Made by a program: the position numbers and the translations under genes
Assembly: GCA_964485695.1 (NCBI GenBank)
Contig: CAZAKZ010000071.1
Span: 1 to 27,676 of the forward strand
DNA: 27,676 nucleotides
Source: CAZAKZ01 sp964485695
GTDB lineage: Bacteria; Planctomycetota; JAFGQW01
Direction of reading: 5' to 3'
The notes under the pieces: generated by a model
Seen by the model: only the letters and a program-made list of their open reading frames with translations
Told to the model about the DNA's origin: nothing
Databases searched by the model: none
Shown here: positions 23,601 through 27,676 of the stretch, one piece after another
Layout: the number at the start of each line of letters is the position of its first letter
Position numbering within the stretch: position 1 is the first letter of the stretch

Positions 23601-23678
23601 ATCGCTAGGGGTGCCTGCCACAGGCTGAGAGCAAACCCTCGAACCTGATCCGGCTGATACCGGCGTAGGAAACGCGAT
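23601..23678 (+). promoter_or_regulatory. TPP riboswitch (THI element)
   Basis: The conserved core is plain: AGGGGTGCC, GGCTGAGAGCAAACCC, GAACCTGATCCGG and CTGATACCGGCGTAGG, closed by the P1 arms ATCGC (23601-23605) and GCGAT (23674-23678). It binds thiamine pyrophosphate and switches off the downstream gene, thiC, whose ATG is at 23753. I see no strong terminator hairpin with a T-run between 23679 and 23752, so control is more likely at translation initiation than by attenuation. Confidence 0.95.
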
Positions 23679-23752
23679 GACCATGGACAGCCCTGGATAC
23701 TCGCTCCCGTCCCATTCACGCCTTCCTCGCCGCCGCTGAAAGAGAGTCCTCC

Positions 23753-25423
<1,671 letters not shown>

Positions 25424-25441
25424 GAGACCGGGAAAGATCGC

Positions 25442-27484
25442 CTACCGGATCTCGATGACCACCGCGTTCGAGATGGCGCGGATGCCTCTCGGATCATACG
25501 TGACGTATGCGCAATAGACCTTCGTACCCTTGAGCTGGGACAGGCCGGGAATTGCCACGTAGGACCGGGCCTTGCCGTACGTATCCAGCTGGCCGGTGAA
25601 GTTGCGGAAGATACCGGGCAGAAACCAGCAGGAATAGAACAGCGTGTCCGGGTTCAGCGGCAGGGTACCCACGCCTGGAAGGGGAATCCCGGGCGCCATG
25701 CCCAGCGAAGCGCCCATGACGTATTGCATGCCGGCCTGGGAGGGATAGTAGCACTGGAGCGTGACGGTGCTGTTGGGAATCATCGAGCCACTGGCTTCGA
25801 GCGAATAACGAAGTGTAACCGTATCCGTGCATTTCACCGAATTCAACGTGCTCACCGCAGTGACGGAAACAGGCGCCTTGAAGTTGGACGGTATGGGCTT
25901 GACCCTGAATACGATGATTCTCTGCTGGTAGGCTCCCAGAGCGACGGTCGACGGCAATCTGCTCACGTATCCCGCCAGGGAGGCGCTCAACCGGAAGGTA
26001 TTGGGTGTATAGTCGGTGTTCACCAGCCTGAGCCGGAGCGTAGCCCAGCCGTCGGGATCGATGTTCTGATCCATGTTCTCGAACTGGACGAGAATCCCGG
26101 GGCCCGGGACGTCGAAATAAGCGCGCCAGAGCCCGTCGTTTCGCTTCCAAATGGCCCACACACCAATGCCGCTTCTGGAGGTGTCGTGCCACCGTGTGTT
26201 CGTGTGATTCGAATCGTCATGCACATCGTTGTCGGCGTGGAAACCCGGCTGGGTGCCCTTGAAGAGGTAGGTTTCATACTTGAAATGGTTCGTCGCGCCG
26301 CCCGCCGGTTCAAGTTCCGCCGCAAATCGCCACTCGGGCAGCCGGCGTTCATCGATGTGCCAGACCGCGATCCCCTCGGACGGAAGGCGGCTTTCAAACA
26401 TCCCGAATTTCCGCCGACATTCAACGAGGAAGTACTCCCCCGCGTGGTGGGCGGGATCACGGAGCTTGTAGATGCTCCCGCCCTCCGATACGCCCCTGAG
26501 CAGCTGGTAGCCGTCCTGAGCCACGACTGCAGGACTCTCCCAGCCAGCGACCTTGATCCTCTGCGCTGGATCCAGGTGGGCGAAGTACGCGTGATAGTCC
26601 ATGATGCTGTAGGGGCCGGGCATGCCCGGCAGCCGGGGTTTCGATTGCTCCGGATACATGTCACGGGCGCCGATCAGCAAGTGACAGAGCTCATGAGTAA
26701 TGACTCCGAGCGGGCCCGAGCCGTTGAAATCGGGTGTGTACACCGTGGCGAGTCCGCCCTTGAAGTCAAGGGTCACGCCGTCGCTCGTACTCACGCCGGT
26801 CACGTTGTAGCGCACCTCTCCGAAGTTGTAGTCCTGATAGAGGATCACCACGGGGAAGAGTTCATCGGTCGTTACCACCCCATCACCGCTCCGGTCGTAG
26901 TAAGAGTAATCGAAATACGGGTCCGCTTTCACCAGGGCCTCCTTCTTCATCTCGGTGAAAGGACTGGGGATGTTCTCGCGGTAGTACTTCTCGTCGTATT
27001 TCTTGAGGTGGGGTCCGATCACGGCCGCCTCGGCCAGGTGCATCGCTCCCTTGGAGACCTCCTGGAACCAGCCGTTCACGGCGTGCGGATGCCGGAAGAA
27101 GTTCTCGGCGACGTACGGCTTGAAGTAGCGCTTCCCGTTTCGCACCTCGACCACGGTGCTCGAGAATTGCCCCCCGTACTTGTAGCCGGTGGGCCGGGTG
27201 GACTCCATTCCGGTCACGAGGAGGGGCCACTGACAGGCCACGGTCGTGGCCGCCATGGTGCGGTCCCCGAGATAGACCCACGCCCCGTTGCTCGATCGCC
27301 ACCGGATTTCCAGGGTGTGTGCGCCGCGGGGGACATTCCGGAACACGAAGACGCATTCCCGCGACTGGTGGTCAGGGTAACTGCCTCCGGTGGTCAGGGT
27401 GATCTGCATGTAGACGCCCGGTTTTCCGTCGAGCAGCGCCATGAGATAGAGGGATGCGCCGCTCATAGCTAGTTGTTGTTGCAT
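25442..27484 (-). CDS. M6-type metalloprotease with tail domain, N-terminally truncated
   Basis: This 680-residue zinc metallopeptidase resembles family M6 (immune inhibitor A type). The active site is 'GVITHELCHLLIGARDMY' (HELCH at 264-268, downstream D274). A canonical EF-hand-like calcium loop lies at residues 197-208 ('DRSGDGVVTTDE'). Residues about 575-680 are the shared tail domain ('GVGTLPLNPDTL', 'FRNFTGQLDTYGKA', 'SNAVVIEIR'). Residues 10-80 look like part of a small beta-sandwich cut at its start: the product lacks any signal peptide although the other three tail proteins have one. In-frame TAA closes the frame a short way upstream, inside AT-rich DNA. I therefore suspect the true 5' end is lost, probably by insertion. 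Confidence 0.85.
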   Translation of the reverse strand: MQQQLAMSGASLYLMALLDGKPGVYMQITLTTGGSYPDHQSRECVFVFRNVPRGAHTLEIRWRSSNGAWVYLGDRTMAATTVACQWPLLVTGMESTRPTGYKYGGQFSSTVVEVRNGKRYFKPYVAENFFRHPHAVNGWFQEVSKGAMHLAEAAVIGPHLKKYDEKYYRENIPSPFTEMKKEALVKADPYFDYSYYDRSGDGVVTTDELFPVVILYQDYNFGEVRYNVTGVSTSDGVTLDFKGGLATVYTPDFNGSGPLGVITHELCHLLIGARDMYPEQSKPRLPGMPGPYSIMDYHAYFAHLDPAQRIKVAGWESPAVVAQDGYQLLRGVSEGGSIYKLRDPAHHAGEYFLVECRRKFGMFESRLPSEGIAVWHIDERRLPEWRFAAELEPAGGATNHFKYETYLFKGTQPGFHADNDVHDDSNHTNTRWHDTSRSGIGVWAIWKRNDGLWRAYFDVPGPGILVQFENMDQNIDPDGWATLRLRLVNTDYTPNTFRLSASLAGYVSRLPSTVALGAYQQRIIVFRVKPIPSNFKAPVSVTAVSTLNSVKCTDTVTLRYSLEASGSMIPNSTVTLQCYYPSQAGMQYVMGASLGMAPGIPLPGVGTLPLNPDTLFYSCWFLPGIFRNFTGQLDTYGKARSYVAIPGLSQLKGTKVYCAYVTYDPRGIRAISNAVVIEIR

Positions 27485-27606
27485 AATCAGATGAGAGGCC
27501 GAATTCTCCCTATAAAAATAGGGATTATTGGAAATTTTCGATGAGGAAAAAAGGTCCTCCTCGCACTATTCTTATGGATGAGAAAAGTCAAGCGCGAGGA
27601 GGAAAA
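27485..27606. other. AT-rich segment, possible mobile-element end
   Basis: About 120 bp of visibly lower GC than the flanking genes lies between the truncated M6 gene and a new plus-strand frame. It contains the palindrome TCCCTAT-AAAA-ATAGGGA (27507-27524) and one arm of the inverted repeat at 27555-27603. No terminal repeat or target duplication can be confirmed because the window ends. Confidence 0.45.
27555..27603. repeat. 10-bp inverted repeat covering a ribosome-binding site
   Basis: TCCTCCTCGC (27555-27564) and GCGAGGAGGA (27594-27603) are perfect inverted copies separated by 29 nt. The right arm contains the Shine-Dalgarno sequence GAGGAGG of the frame starting at 27607. Confidence 0.7.
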
Positions 27607-27676
27607 ATGCGTAGGAAAAAGACTATCACGGCAAAATTCGATTGGATCCCGCCTCCACTGACCGGAATCCAGGGAT
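27607..27676 (+). CDS. Start of a CDS truncated by the window end, possibly a transposase
   Basis: An ATG at 27607 follows GAGGAGG (27596-27602) by 4 nt and the frame stays open to the window edge: MRRKKTITAKFDWIPPPLTG, then IQG. Only 23 residues are visible, so no family can be assigned. The basic start and the AT-rich, palindromic upstream DNA would suit a transposase, but that is a guess. Confidence 0.5.
   Translation, partial: MRRKKTITAKFDWIPPPLTGIQG

Noticed and set aside
25724..27472. A 582-codon antisense open frame opposite the M6 protease
   Set aside because: The protease strand has zinc-site and calcium-loop motifs; the other strand gives low-complexity sequence without any.

Overview
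The window is GC-rich chromosomal DNA, densely coding on both strands, from a bacterium I cannot name with certainty. Four secreted proteins end in the same kind of roughly 105-residue C-terminal beta domain (a Gly-rich 'G-hydrophobic-Pro-Leu-x-Leu/Pro-Asp' core, then 'F-x-(N/D)-(F/Y)-x-G', then 'IP/VP...L.G' and a hydrophobic last strand). From memory, tails of this type are abundant in Planctomycetota genomes, so an uncultured planctomycete-like lineage is my best inference. No rRNA, complete tRNA, CRISPR array or phage gene was seen.

Left part (1-7435): a secreted PD40/propeller-like protein on the minus strand; then, on the plus strand, a divergent GroES-like co-chaperonin with its own promoter, an M3 oligoendopeptidase F (TTG start) and a secreted GH38 alpha-mannosidase with its own promoter. 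Middle-left (7436-12150): a sulfotransferase gene broken by a one-base frameshift, a cluster of palindromes of REP/BIME type, two tiny two-helix membrane proteins, a secreted propeller-like protein and a cysteine-rich secreted protein followed by a strong terminator. Three of the four tail-domain proteins lie in these first 12 kb.

Centre (12151-19390): a DUF819-type integral membrane protein; a V4R-PAS-histidine kinase-receiver hybrid preceded by an in-frame TGA and a strong Shine-Dalgarno site; and a four-gene minus-strand operon (YtrA-type GntR regulator, ABC ATPase, ABC-2 permease, membrane protein with HEAT-like repeats) with a dyad operator candidate upstream of the regulator. Right (19484-25423): NikR, a mannose-1-phosphate guanylyltransferase-like enzyme, a 7Fe ferredoxin, two overlapping short-chain dehydrogenases, and a sigma70-type promoter plus TPP riboswitch controlling thiC. 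Thiamine pyrophosphate is expected to shut off thiC.

The right edge (25442-27676) holds an M6-type metalloprotease with the fourth tail domain but no signal peptide. Directly upstream of it is an AT-rich segment with a new divergent reading frame whose ribosome-binding site lies inside a perfect 10-bp inverted repeat. This looks like a mobile-element junction, but it is cut by the window end.
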